Below are positions 40,725-50,606 of a stretch of 64,000 nt of DNA, piece by piece; position 1 is the stretch's first letter; each line of letters starts with the position of its first letter. The notes under the pieces were generated by a model. The model did not search any database, had not been told where the DNA came from, and was given only the letters and a program-made list of their open reading frames with translations. The stretch is from contig JBAXVX010000007.1 in NCBI GenBank assembly GCA_037128705.1, forward strand, positions 1 through 64,000, in the 5' to 3' direction. The translations under genes were made by a program, and so were the position numbers. This stretch comes from CAIVAT01 sp037128705 (GTDB lineage: Bacteria > Bacteroidota > Bacteroidia > Bacteroidales > FEN-979).

Positions 40725-40773
40725 CAGGGTAACAGGGTAACAGGGTAACAGGGTAACAGGGTAACAGGGTGAT
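40718..40773. repeat. Octamer tract holding the stop and start of the TlpA pair
   Basis: Seven 8-bp units: CAGGTAAC, AGGGTAAC five times, AGGGTGAT. The TAA stop of the first TlpA-like gene is in unit 1 and the ATG at 40772 of the second overlaps the last unit. Confidence 0.95.
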
Positions 40774-42190
40774 GAGTAAAGGGTTGCGGTATTTCACGTT
40801 TTCATTTCAACGCTTTTTTTTCGAACGAGTAATTTTCTTGCTCATTTTTTTGCTGACTTCATGGTTGCTTCCTGCCCAGGGTGTTTTTGACGGCACCATT
40901 TCCGGGATTGGCCAAAGCAGGATCATGCTGATGAGCATATACGGGGAGAAGCTTACTGCGATCGATTCAACCTCAGGCGATTCCCTTGGGCATTTCAGGA
41001 TCTCCCTGAGCGGCCGCATGCCTGGCATTTACCGTGTCAAATGGTCCAAGGAGGGATTTGTCGACCTCGTGTGGAACAATCAAAATGTTCAGTTCAGCAC
41101 CAACGGTTCAAGCCCTGAGGATAGTTTAAAGATCATCTCCTCGTTGGAAAACCAGATCAACCAGGCTTTTACAAAACTCGACCGGCTCAACCAGTCAAAA
41201 CTTCAGCTGTTAATGCCGGTGGTTGACTATTATCCCCCCAATGAAGCTTTTTATACGCTCATAACCAATGAATTTGAGGGGATCCAGCGTTCGCAGCAGC
41301 ACTATCTCGATTCACTGGCAAAACTGTACCCGAATGCCTACGCCGTGCGAATTGCGAAAGTTTACCAGACCCCGTTCCTGCCAGTCACCCTGAAAAAGGA
41401 TGTAAGGATCAACTTCCTGAAACAGCATTATTTCGACCAGGTCGATTTCAGGGATACCGCCCTGCTGCACAGCATGGTTTTTGCAAACAAGGCGATCTCC
41501 TATCTCTCCCTATACAGCAACAACCGCCTGACTCAAAAACAACTTGAAGGGGAGTTCATCAAGGCGGTCACCATCATGCTCAGCGCGGCATCGGTGAATA
41601 CCGAGATCTTTAAATTCTGGCTCGATTACCTGGTCGGCGGATTTGACAAGTACCACCTCGACGAGGTGATCACCTACATCGCGGATAATTTCCAGGATCC
41701 CTATTCATGTGAAGACCAGCAGCGGAAAACGGCCCTGCAGAAAAAGCTCGAAACCTTCAAGAAGATCTCCATCGGGAAAATATCACCGGATATGGAGGTG
41801 GCTGACAGTAAGGGTAACCCGGTAAAGCTATCAGCGATCAATTCGGAGTATACCCTCGTGGTATTCTGGTCGACCCAATGTCCGCACTGCACAGCCATGA
41901 TGCCAAGGCTTAAGGAATTGTACGATCAGCAAAAGCCCAGACGATTTGAGGTGATGGCGGTTTCGATCGATACCAGCCGCATTGCCTGGACGGCATTCAT
42001 TAAGGAGCAGAAGCTCAACTGGATCAATGTTTCTGATCTGAAGGGATTTGCAGGCAAGCCGGCCGATGATTTCAATATCTACGCCACGCCGACCATTTTC
42101 CTCCTCAACCGGGAGAAGAAAATCCTGTCGAAACCCATTTCGCTCAGGGAACTGGAAGCAGCCCTTCGGGAGAATAAACTCATTCAATAA
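40772..42190 (+). CDS. Secreted thioredoxin-like (TlpA family) protein
   Basis: 472-aa exported protein with an N-terminal hydrophobic stretch (FFFERVIFLLIFLLTSWLLPAQG) acting as signal peptide. The N-terminal and middle parts are DUF4369-like/helical. The C-terminal thioredoxin domain (about 325-470) has STQCPHCTAMMPRL, a CPHC active site of DsbA type instead of the CxPC seen in its neighbour. It is probably a more oxidising partner, but that is inference. A GTG precedes the ATG by one codon; the ATG at 40772 is chosen. The gap to the first TlpA gene is all repeat. Confidence 0.85.
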   Translation: MSKGLRYFTFSFQRFFFERVIFLLIFLLTSWLLPAQGVFDGTISGIGQSRIMLMSIYGEKLTAIDSTSGDSLGHFRISLSGRMPGIYRVKWSKEGFVDLVWNNQNVQFSTNGSSPEDSLKIISSLENQINQAFTKLDRLNQSKLQLLMPVVDYYPPNEAFYTLITNEFEGIQRSQQHYLDSLAKLYPNAYAVRIAKVYQTPFLPVTLKKDVRINFLKQHYFDQVDFRDTALLHSMVFANKAISYLSLYSNNRLTQKQLEGEFIKAVTIMLSAASVNTEIFKFWLDYLVGGFDKYHLDEVITYIADNFQDPYSCEDQQRKTALQKKLETFKKISIGKISPDMEVADSKGNPVKLSAINSEYTLVVFWSTQCPHCTAMMPRLKELYDQQKPRRFEVMAVSIDTSRIAWTAFIKEQKLNWINVSDLKGFAGKPADDFNIYATPTIFLLNREKKILSKPISLRELEAALRENKLIQ

Positions 42191-42204
42191 ATCGGTGATT
42201 TTTT

Positions 42205-42212
42205 TACCTTTG
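42205..42212 (+). promoter_or_regulatory. -7 element for ruvA-sprA
   Basis: TACCTTTG matches TANNTTTG, 49 nt before the ruvA ATG. No -33 match at the usual distance. Confidence 0.45.
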
Positions 42213-42261
42213 CACTTTTTCCGGGAAAACCGGCATTGATTTATCTTTAGGCACTGCGCAC

Positions 42262-42846
42262 ATGTACGATTATATCCAAGGAAGGTTGGTTGAAAAGAAC
42301 CCGGCCTATGCGGTTGTTGATGTCGGTGGTATCGGGTACCTGCTGAATATTTCCATCCACACCTATTCCATGCTGAGGGAAGATGAAAAATGCATCCTTT
42401 ACACCCACCTGGTGGTTCGTGAAGATGACATGTTGCTGTACGGTTTTGCCGACCAGGCTGAGCGTGAACTTTTCCGACAGCTCATCAGCGTATCGGGAGT
42501 CGGCGTCAATACGGCACGCATCATTTTATCCTCGCTTTCACCCGAAGAGGTGATCAGGGCCATTGCCGAAGGGGATGCAGTTCAGTTACAGCGAATTAAA
42601 GGAATCGGGGCAAAGACTGCCCAAAGGATTATCATCGACTTAAAAGATAAGGTTCCACGGGAGTTGATTCCCTATGAAAAATCCGGATTTTTGCACAATA
42701 CAAAGAAGGAAGAAGCGTTATCTGGATTGATCATTCTGGGCTTCCCAAAGATGCTTGCTGAGAAAGCATTGATTAAAATCATCGAAACGGAAGGAACAGG
42801 CTTGACAGTGGAACAGCTGATCAAACACGCCCTCAAGGTTTTGTAG
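42262..42846 (+). CDS. ruvA: Holliday junction branch migration protein RuvA
   Basis: 194-aa DNA-binding subunit of the RuvAB branch migration complex. Visible parts: the N-terminal OB fold (MYDYIQGRLVEKNPAYAVVDVGGIGYLLNIS), the two helix-hairpin-helix motifs (SVSGVGVNTARIILSSL and IKGIGAKTAQRIIIDLKDKV), and the C-terminal domain that contacts RuvB (about 148-194). Length is standard. ruvA-sprA-gcvH is a recurrent gene order in Bacteroidota, although the three products have unrelated roles. Confidence 0.96.
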   Translation: MYDYIQGRLVEKNPAYAVVDVGGIGYLLNISIHTYSMLREDEKCILYTHLVVREDDMLLYGFADQAERELFRQLISVSGVGVNTARIILSSLSPEEVIRAIAEGDAVQLQRIKGIGAKTAQRIIIDLKDKVPRELIPYEKSGFLHNTKKEEALSGLIILGFPKMLAEKALIKIIETEGTGLTVEQLIKHALKVL

Positions 42847-42885
42847 CGTTCAGGTTCCGGAGTTTAATTCACCTTGAAGAGTTTA

Positions 42886-45800
42886 GTGAAGAAACGCATT
42901 TTATACTGTCTTATCTGCCTGGCCGTCCTGATTGCCATACGTATCCCGGTTTTTGCCGGTGAAACAATGGACAATTATGGACCTGGCCGGTTTATTCCTT
43001 TTCCCCCCGACAGCATCATCACAAACCCTGATTCGGTAAAACTGCGTTATCCGTTCAATGATGAGAATGTCATGCCCGGTTCCGGACAGGAAAGTCCGCT
43101 CTATCTGAAGAATCCTTCGAACATGAAGACCGATGTGGAGTACGACCCCATCACGCGTCAGTATTACTATTCGTACAAGATCGGGGAAACAACCTACCGG
43201 ATCCCGACCACGTTGTCTTTTGACGAATTCCAGAACCAGGACCTGCAGTCGATGATCAACCAGTACTGGAAGGAGCGCTCGGAAGCAGCAAGCATGGATA
43301 ATTCGAAGGGGATCATTCCCAAGATCCACATTCCAGGGAAGGTGTTTGAAACAATTTTCGGGAACAATACCGTGGATATCAGGCCGCAGGGATCGGCGGA
43401 AATTATGTTCGGCATCGTGTCGAACCGCCGCGACGACCCCATGCTGAATACCAACCAGCGCCGGCAGACCAACTTTGACTTTCAGGAGCAGATCCAGATG
43501 AACGTCATCGCGAAGATCGGCGATAAGATTGAATTCAAGGTGAATTACAACACCCAGGCCACCTTTGATTTCGAGAACAAGCTGAAGTTGAAATACGAGG
43601 GTAAGGAGGATGACATCATCCAGCTGATCGAAGCGGGTGATGTCAACCTGCCGCTCAGCACTTCATTGATCCGGGGTACGGAAAGCCTTTTCGGGATCAA
43701 AACCAAATTGCGGTTTGGCCGCGTCACCGTCACGGCACTCTATTCGCAGCAGAAGAGCGAGACCAAGAATATCACCGTACAGGGCAACGCGCAAACCTCA
43801 AAATTCAGGCTGCGTGCCGATGAATATGAGGAGAACAAGCACTTTTTCCTTGGTCAGAATTTCAGGGACACCTACAAGGCCTCGTTGCAGAATTTGCCGG
43901 TGATCACCTCCAACGTGAACATCCTGAAGATTGAGGTTTGGGTAACGAATATCGGCGCTGCCGTGACGGAGAACCGGAATGTTGTGGCATTTATGGATCT
44001 CGGGGAATACAAACCGTACAATACCAGGCTGTTCACCGGTGATCCGGGTAAAAAATTCACCTCCAATAATTCCAACGACCTGTTCCAGAAGATCATGCCT
44101 ACGCCGGCCGATACCGCGCAGGTCCGCAACATCAACACTGTTTCGGGTTACCTGAAAAACCCGCCTTTCTATATGATTTCGGGTCAGGATTTCGAAAAGG
44201 TTGAAAACGCCCGGAAGCTGCTCCCTTCGGAGTTTACTTTTAACCCTAAACTGGGATTTGTCTCGCTGAACACCGCCCTCAACAGCGATCAGACCCTTGC
44301 GGTAGCTTACCAGTACCAGGTTGTGGGCGATACTGCCGTTCACATGGTCGGAGAATTCTCCGACCAGGGGATCACCTCTCCCAAGAGTTTGATCGTTAAA
44401 TTGTTGAAGAGCACCTCTCTCAATACCAAGCTTCCGCTCTGGAACCTGATGATGAAAAACGTTTATCCCCTGGGTGCCTACCAGGTGCAGGCGAACGATT
44501 TTACACTGAACGTGCTCTATTCCGGTAATGCGAACGGTGTTCCTACAGCATACATCACCGAGGGTAGGATTAAAGGGGTTCCCCTGATAAGGGTCCTCAA
44601 TTTTGATAACCTGAATCAGCAGTTCAATCCCCCGGCCGATGGAATGTTCGATTTCATCGATCAGGCGGCAACCCAGGGAGGAACGATCCAGGCCTCGAAC
44701 GGGAGGGTTTTCTTCACGGTTCTCGAACCCTTCGGCAACGACCTCAGGGACTCAATTTTAGATATGAACGATCCAAAAGGATCTGCAGCATTGGCTGATA
44801 AATATTGCTTCGATTCCTTGTATACCATGACGAAGACCATGGCCAAACAATACCCGGACAAGAATAAATTTGTCCTTGACGGATTTTATAAATCGGCCGC
44901 AGGATCTGAAATTTCCCTTAACGCATTGAACGTCCCCGCGGGATCGGTGAGGGTGACGGCAGGCGGAATCCAGTTGCAGGAAAATGTGGACTTCACCGTT
45001 GACTATACCCTTGGTCGCGTAAGGATCATCAACGACGGCATTCTCTCGTCGGGAACCCCGATCAGCATCTCCCTCGAGAGCAACGAGATGTTCAATGTTC
45101 AGACCAAACGGCTGATGGGGGCGCACATCGATTACAAGATCAACAAGGACTTCTTTATCGGGGGTACCGTCCTGAACCTGAATGAGCGGCCCCTCACGCA
45201 AAAGGTCAATTACGGGGATGAGCCCATGTCGAATACCCTCTGGGGACTGAATCTCTCGTACCGCACCCAGTCGAGGCTGATCACCCGTTTTATTGATGCG
45301 CTGCCGCTTATTACCACCAAGGCCCCCTCGTCCATTGCCGTAGATGCTGAATTTGCCCAGTTCATCCCCGGCCATTCAAAGGCCATCGGGGCGGCAGGAA
45401 CCACCTACATCGATGATTTTGAAGGCGCCAAGTCGACCATCGACCTGAAAAATATCGGAACCTGGTTTATGGCGAGCACCCCCCAGGGACAAACCACCAG
45501 TGCCATGTTTCCCGAAGCTGCCAACAACACCAAGCTGATGTATGGATTCAACCGCGCCAAGATAGCCTGGTATATCATTGACCCCCTGTTTTATGATAAA
45601 AATACCAGCCTGATGCCACCCAATGTTTCGAACACGGAACTGTCGAAACAATATGTCAGGCAGATCTGGGAAACCGAAATTTTTCCGAATAAGCAGCCCC
45701 TGAATGGTGTGCCGGTAAACATGGCTGTTCTGAACATGGCCTATTACCCGTCGGAAAGAGGTCCCTACAATTATGATGTATTGGCTTCCCCTTACTCCAG

Positions 45801-48800
45801 GGGGTTGAATGCAGACGGCACCCTGGCCAACCCGGCCAGCCGCTGGGGCGGGGTGATGCGTAAGATTGAAACGACCGACTTTGAGGCCACAAACATCCAG
45901 TATATCGAGTTCTGGATGATGGATCCTTTCGTGTATGATTCAACCAACGCAGGCCAATTGTATTTCAACCTGGGGGATGTTTCCGAGGATATTTTACGGG
46001 ACGGGCGGAAGAGTTACGAAAATGGATTGCCCACCACATCGGTCGCGACCGGGGTGGATACTACCCTGTGGGGACGGGTACCGCAGTTGCAGTCGCTCGT
46101 GGATGCCTTCGACAACAATCCCGGTTCGCGTCCCTTCCAGGATGTCGGGTATGACGGTTTGCGCGATGCGGATGAACTTACCTTTTTTGATACGGTTTAT
46201 AATGCCAAGATCAGCAATGCGTTCGGGCAGAGTTCAGGTGCCTTTAAAAATGCAGCGACCGACCCCTCAGCCGATGACTTTCATTATTTCCGGGGAACGG
46301 ATTATGACAATGACCCGAACTTCAGCGACATATTGAACCGGTATAAAAAATACAACGGGCCCGACGGGAACAGCCCAACCACTGATCAGTCACCCGAGAA
46401 TTATCCAACCATCGCAACCACACTTCCGAATGTAGAGGATATCAACAAGGACAACACCTTAAGTGAGTCGGAACGTTACTACCAGTATGTTGTTCAGCTT
46501 CGCCCCGACCAGATGAAACCGGGTATGAATTACATTACCAATGTGTATCATGCCACTGACATTCCGCTGGCCGACGGAACCCGCGGGTCCGTCAACTGGT
46601 ACCAGTTCAAAATCCCCATCCGTACTCCGGATAAGGTGATCGGCGGTATCAATGATTTCAACTCGATCCGTTTCATGCGGATGTTTTTCAAGAATTTTCC
46701 GCGGCCGGTTGTCTGCCGTTTTGCCACCCTGGAACTTACCCGCGGTGAATGGCGGAAATACACCTACAGCCTGCTTTCACCGGGAGAATATATCCCGGAT
46801 GATTATCAGAACCAGACCCAGTTCGACATTGCCACGGTGAGCCTTGAAGAAAACGGAAGCAAACAGCCAATCCCCTACGTGATGCCCCCGGGTATCGACC
46901 GTGAAACAAACTGGGGATCGACCAACATGCAAAAGCTGAATGAGCAATCGATGTCCTTCAATGTTTGCAACCTGGTGGATGGAGATGCCCGCGCCGCCTA
47001 TAAAACCACGGAATTCGATTTCCGCCAGTTCAAGCGGCTGAAGATGTTTGTTCATGCCGAGCAAGCCATCCGTTCGCAAAACCTGAAAACAGGCGACCTC
47101 ACCATTATCATGCGCCTTGGTTCCGACTTCACCGGAAATTATTACGAGTATGAGATCCCACTGAGCTTTACCCCCTGGGGAACGAGAAGCGATAATCCTG
47201 ATGCCATCTGGCCTGAAAGCAACGCCTTCGACATTGAGCTGGACCGGCTGGTCCAGGTAAAATACAACCGGCTTGTTGCCATGCGCGACAAGGGGATAGA
47301 ACTGACGGCGGCAACACCCTATTCGGAGTATGACGGGAAAAATAAGATCACCATTGTCGGTTCACCGACCATCAGCGATGTCAAGGCGATCATGGTCGGG
47401 ATCCGGAATCCAAAGAAGAGTTCGCAGACACCTGATGACGACGGGCAGGCAAAATGTGCTGAAGTGTGGGTGGATGAACTACGTCTTTCCGACTTTAACA
47501 AGCAGGGAGGATGGGCCGCCACAGCCAGGGTGGCCGTGGAACTGGCTGACCTTGGACGCATTCAGTTAACCGGGTCTTACAGCAGCGCTGGTTTTGGAAC
47601 CCTCGAACAAAAACAGACCCAACGGCAAATGGAATCGATCCTCACCTTCGGTTTCGATACCGATCTCGAATTGGGAAAGTTCTTCCCGGCCAAGTCAGGA
47701 GTCAGGATCCCGATGCACTTCGATTATTCCATGCAGCAAAACAGCCCGAAGTACGATCCGCTTAATCCTGACCTGTACCTGTCGGATGTGCTGAATGCGT
47801 TTGACACAAAGGAGCAGAAAGATTCCATTAAAAACCTTACGCAGGGCTATACGCAGAGGAAAAACTTCAACCTGATGAATGTCAGGAAGGATCGTACCTC
47901 CAACAAAAAACCAAGGATTTATGACATCGAGAACTTCAACATCAGTTACGCCTATTCTGAAATTTACCACCGCGATGTCGACATTGAGTATGACCTGAAG
48001 AAGACCTATGCCGGGGGACTGGGATATAATTTTGCCACCCAGCCTAAAAATGTAGTGCCGTTCCAGCGTGTGGCAGGGTTAAGCCGTTCAAAGGCATTTG
48101 CTTTGATCAAGGATTTCAATTTCTATTACCTCCCCAAATCATTTGCCTTCCGAACCGACATGAACCGGGAGTTCAACCAGCGCAAGTACAGGAACAAGAG
48201 CCAGGCCATCGTCCCGATGGAGACCTTTTACATCAAGCGATGGGACTGGAGCCGCACCTATGACCTGAAATACGATTTCTCGAAATCATTCAGGATCAGC
48301 CTTGTCGCCAATGCCAACGCATTTATCAATGAACCACCCGGCCAGATCGACCGTTCCAACCGCGACCAGGTTTGGAGTGAAATTTTCTCCTTCGGGACCA
48401 TGAACAATTATAACCAGGGATTTAATGTAACCTGGGACATTCCCATCCCCAAGATACCCTATCTCGATTTCATTAACGTGACGGCTGCTTACCAATCAAC
48501 CTACCGATGGACCGCCACGCCGATCTCCATCCAGGCCCAATTTGGCAACTCCATCGAAAATGGATCCCAGAAGAGTTTGAACGGAGGATTGAACATGGTA
48601 ACCTTGTACAATAAAATCCCATATCTCAAAAGAATAAACCAGAACGCATCATCCAATTCCCGGAATGTCCCTCCACCCCAGCCTAAAGTGGGCAAAGATA
48701 AAAATCTTGCCAAGCAGGACAGCATCAAACTTCAGAAGACCGGTCCCAGCGTGGGCAAGATCATCCTGGATGGGACGATCCGTTTCCTGATGGGGGTGAG

Positions 48801-50136
48801 GACCGCAAGGTTCACCTATGCCCAGGGAACAGGAACCCTTTTGCCTGGCTTCAAACCTGAACCCATCGCACTGGGCAACAACTGGAATTTAAATGCGCCG
48901 GGACTTGGTTTCATTTTTGGTGATCAGCGGGATATTCGTCCAAATGCCATCGAACATGACTGGATCACGTCAGATACCATGCTGAATAACCCTTACATCA
49001 ACAAATTCAATGAAAACCTGAATATTACCGTCAGCCTTGAACCGATCAGGGATTTGAAAATTGAGGTGGTGGCAAACAGGCAATATTCAAAAACCCACCA
49101 GGAGTACTACAGGGCGGATGCCACGGGGGAATTCAAAAACTTTTCCCCCATGGATATGGGCAGTTTCTCCATGTCGTACATCATGATCGGAACCTCCTTT
49201 GATAAAGAGGATGAGTTCGGGAAGTCACAGACATTTGAATTGATGAAATCATACCGGATGCAGATTGCCATGCGATATGCCGCGGAAAACCCGAATTCGA
49301 AAACATTCAATGACTCGACCGGATTCCCTTCCGGGTATGGCCCAACCAACCAGGAGGTGCTTGTTACCGCTTTTCTTTCAGCCTATTCAGGAAAGGATCC
49401 TGCGAAAATCAAACTATCCGCCTTCCCGAGCATTCCGCTTCCCAACTGGCGGATAACCTACGATGGACTTTCCAAACTGAAAATTTTCAAAACCTGGCTT
49501 CGCACCCTCACCCTGAGCCATGCATATCTCTCCACCTACAGCGTTGGCAGTTTCAATTCGAATATCTATTACGCGGAGCAAAACGGAATGCCTTCGGTAA
49601 CGGACAATGCGGGCAATTTCATTCCCCAGGCCCAGATGACGGTTGTTTCGCTTACCGAACAGTTTAACCCTTTGTTTAAGATCGACCTTGGTTTCATAAA
49701 CAGCCTCCTGGCCAGTCTCGAACTGCGACGTGCAAGGAATTTGTCATTCAGTTTTGCAAACAACCAGATGACTGAAATAACAAGCAATGAATTTATCATC
49801 GGGATGGGATACCGGTTAAAAGGAATCCGTTTCAATCTTTCGGGAATGCTGGGCGGAGGGAAGAAGATGAAATCCAGCAGCGACCTGAACCTGAAACTTG
49901 ATTTCTCGATCCGTAAAAACAAGACTGTGCTGCGGCGGGTCGACCAGGAGGTGAACCAGATTTCGGTGGGCCAGCAGGTGCTTTCGCTCAATTTCTCAGC
50001 CGACTATAACCTGAGCGCCCGGTTCAATGTACGCTTCTATTTCGATAAGATCATCAACACCCCCTATGTTTCAAATCAATACCGCACCTCGAACACCAAA
50101 GGGGGCATTGCCTTGCGGTTTACCCTGTCGCAATAA
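42886..50136 (+). CDS. sprA: SprA, type IX secretion outer-membrane translocon
   Basis: 2416-aa outer-membrane barrel protein of the SprA/Sov family, the translocon through which T9SS cargo leaves the cell; in gliding species it is also needed for motility. Visible: a signal peptide (KKRILYCLICLAVLIAIRIPVFAGE region), the conserved N-terminal NNTVDIRPQGSAEIMFGIVSNRR segment, FEEQ.. QMNVIAKIGDKI region, a central TYIDDFEGAKSTIDL motif, and many C-terminal alternating strands ending in a barrel-type aromatic end (TLSQ). There is no ATG start: GTG at 42886 gives a standard signal peptide, TTG at 42874 is the alternative. ruvA precedes and gcvH follows. Confidence 0.95.
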   Translation: MKKRILYCLICLAVLIAIRIPVFAGETMDNYGPGRFIPFPPDSIITNPDSVKLRYPFNDENVMPGSGQESPLYLKNPSNMKTDVEYDPITRQYYYSYKIGETTYRIPTTLSFDEFQNQDLQSMINQYWKERSEAASMDNSKGIIPKIHIPGKVFETIFGNNTVDIRPQGSAEIMFGIVSNRRDDPMLNTNQRRQTNFDFQEQIQMNVIAKIGDKIEFKVNYNTQATFDFENKLKLKYEGKEDDIIQLIEAGDVNLPLSTSLIRGTESLFGIKTKLRFGRVTVTALYSQQKSETKNITVQGNAQTSKFRLRADEYEENKHFFLGQNFRDTYKASLQNLPVITSNVNILKIEVWVTNIGAAVTENRNVVAFMDLGEYKPYNTRLFTGDPGKKFTSNNSNDLFQKIMPTPADTAQVRNINTVSGYLKNPPFYMISGQDFEKVENARKLLPSEFTFNPKLGFVSLNTALNSDQTLAVAYQYQVVGDTAVHMVGEFSDQGITSPKSLIVKLLKSTSLNTKLPLWNLMMKNVYPLGAYQVQANDFTLNVLYSGNANGVPTAYITEGRIKGVPLIRVLNFDNLNQQFNPPADGMFDFIDQAATQGGTIQASNGRVFFTVLEPFGNDLRDSILDMNDPKGSAALADKYCFDSLYTMTKTMAKQYPDKNKFVLDGFYKSAAGSEISLNALNVPAGSVRVTAGGIQLQENVDFTVDYTLGRVRIINDGILSSGTPISISLESNEMFNVQTKRLMGAHIDYKINKDFFIGGTVLNLNERPLTQKVNYGDEPMSNTLWGLNLSYRTQSRLITRFIDALPLITTKAPSSIAVDAEFAQFIPGHSKAIGAAGTTYIDDFEGAKSTIDLKNIGTWFMASTPQGQTTSAMFPEAANNTKLMYGFNRAKIAWYIIDPLFYDKNTSLMPPNVSNTELSKQYVRQIWETEIFPNKQPLNGVPVNMAVLNMAYYPSERGPYNYDVLASPYSRGLNADGTLANPASRWGGVMRKIETTDFEATNIQYIEFWMMDPFVYDSTNAGQLYFNLGDVSEDILRDGRKSYENGLPTTSVATGVDTTLWGRVPQLQSLVDAFDNNPGSRPFQDVGYDGLRDADELTFFDTVYNAKISNAFGQSSGAFKNAATDPSADDFHYFRGTDYDNDPNFSDILNRYKKYNGPDGNSPTTDQSPENYPTIATTLPNVEDINKDNTLSESERYYQYVVQLRPDQMKPGMNYITNVYHATDIPLADGTRGSVNWYQFKIPIRTPDKVIGGINDFNSIRFMRMFFKNFPRPVVCRFATLELTRGEWRKYTYSLLSPGEYIPDDYQNQTQFDIATVSLEENGSKQPIPYVMPPGIDRETNWGSTNMQKLNEQSMSFNVCNLVDGDARAAYKTTEFDFRQFKRLKMFVHAEQAIRSQNLKTGDLTIIMRLGSDFTGNYYEYEIPLSFTPWGTRSDNPDAIWPESNAFDIELDRLVQVKYNRLVAMRDKGIELTAATPYSEYDGKNKITIVGSPTISDVKAIMVGIRNPKKSSQTPDDDGQAKCAEVWVDELRLSDFNKQGGWAATARVAVELADLGRIQLTGSYSSAGFGTLEQKQTQRQMESILTFGFDTDLELGKFFPAKSGVRIPMHFDYSMQQNSPKYDPLNPDLYLSDVLNAFDTKEQKDSIKNLTQGYTQRKNFNLMNVRKDRTSNKKPRIYDIENFNISYAYSEIYHRDVDIEYDLKKTYAGGLGYNFATQPKNVVPFQRVAGLSRSKAFALIKDFNFYYLPKSFAFRTDMNREFNQRKYRNKSQAIVPMETFYIKRWDWSRTYDLKYDFSKSFRISLVANANAFINEPPGQIDRSNRDQVWSEIFSFGTMNNYNQGFNVTWDIPIPKIPYLDFINVTAAYQSTYRWTATPISIQAQFGNSIENGSQKSLNGGLNMVTLYNKIPYLKRINQNASSNSRNVPPPQPKVGKDKNLAKQDSIKLQKTGPSVGKIILDGTIRFLMGVRTARFTYAQGTGTLLPGFKPEPIALGNNWNLNAPGLGFIFGDQRDIRPNAIEHDWITSDTMLNNPYINKFNENLNITVSLEPIRDLKIEVVANRQYSKTHQEYYRADATGEFKNFSPMDMGSFSMSYIMIGTSFDKEDEFGKSQTFELMKSYRMQIAMRYAAENPNSKTFNDSTGFPSGYGPTNQEVLVTAFLSAYSGKDPAKIKLSAFPSIPLPNWRITYDGLSKLKIFKTWLRTLTLSHAYLSTYSVGSFNSNIYYAEQNGMPSVTDNAGNFIPQAQMTVVSLTEQFNPLFKIDLGFINSLLASLELRRARNLSFSFANNQMTEITSNEFIIGMGYRLKGIRFNLSGMLGGGKKMKSSSDLNLKLDFSIRKNKTVLRRVDQEVNQISVGQQVLSLNFSADYNLSARFNVRFYFDKIINTPYVSNQYRTSNTKGGIALRFTLSQ

Positions 50137-50189
50137 ATCATTTTGTCATTTTAATTAGGCATGACTGCCGGTATTTTTTAAAAAAGATG

Positions 50190-50197
50190 TATTTTTG
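50190..50197 (+). promoter_or_regulatory. -7 element for gcvH
   Basis: TATTTTTG matches TANNTTTG and lies 23 nt before the ATG at 50221. No -33 match at the usual distance. Confidence 0.45.
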
Positions 50198-50220
50198 AAA
50201 AAACATTAAATACAATGACT

Positions 50221-50601
50221 ATGAACGTTCCTGCAAATCTGAAGTACACGAAGGACCATGAATGGCTGAAAGTTGAAGGTGACCTGGCTTTGATCGGCAT
50301 TACTGATTATGCACAGCATGAGTTGGGCGATATTGTTTATGTGGAGGTGGAGACTGTTGGTGAAACCATTGGCAAACATGAATCCTTTGGTACCATCGAA
50401 GCCGTTAAAACCGTGTCCGACATGTTCATGCCGGTATCCGGAGAAATCCTTGCATTCAACGAGGAACTCACAACCAAGCCTGAAACGATCAATCAGGATC
50501 CCTATGACAAAGGTTGGGTGGTAAGGATTAAGATTTCAGAGGCAGGCGAATTAGCTGATTTGCTTGATGCAGCACAATATCAGGCATTGATCGGGGACTG
50601 A
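50221..50601 (+). CDS. gcvH: Glycine cleavage system H protein
   Basis: 126-aa lipoyl-carrier protein of the glycine cleavage complex. The lipoylated lysine lies in FGTIEAVKTVSDMFMP (about residue 60). The N-terminal LKYTKDHEWLKVEGD and the C-terminal NQDPYDKGWVVRIKI are typical. Two ATGs are close (50215, 50221); the second gives the usual MNVPANLKYT start. The other cleavage genes are not in the window. It is convergent with uvrC, with only 5 bp between stops. Confidence 0.97.
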   Translation: MNVPANLKYTKDHEWLKVEGDLALIGITDYAQHELGDIVYVEVETVGETIGKHESFGTIEAVKTVSDMFMPVSGEILAFNEELTTKPETINQDPYDKGWVVRIKISEAGELADLLDAAQYQALIGD

Positions 50602-50606
50602 TGCAG

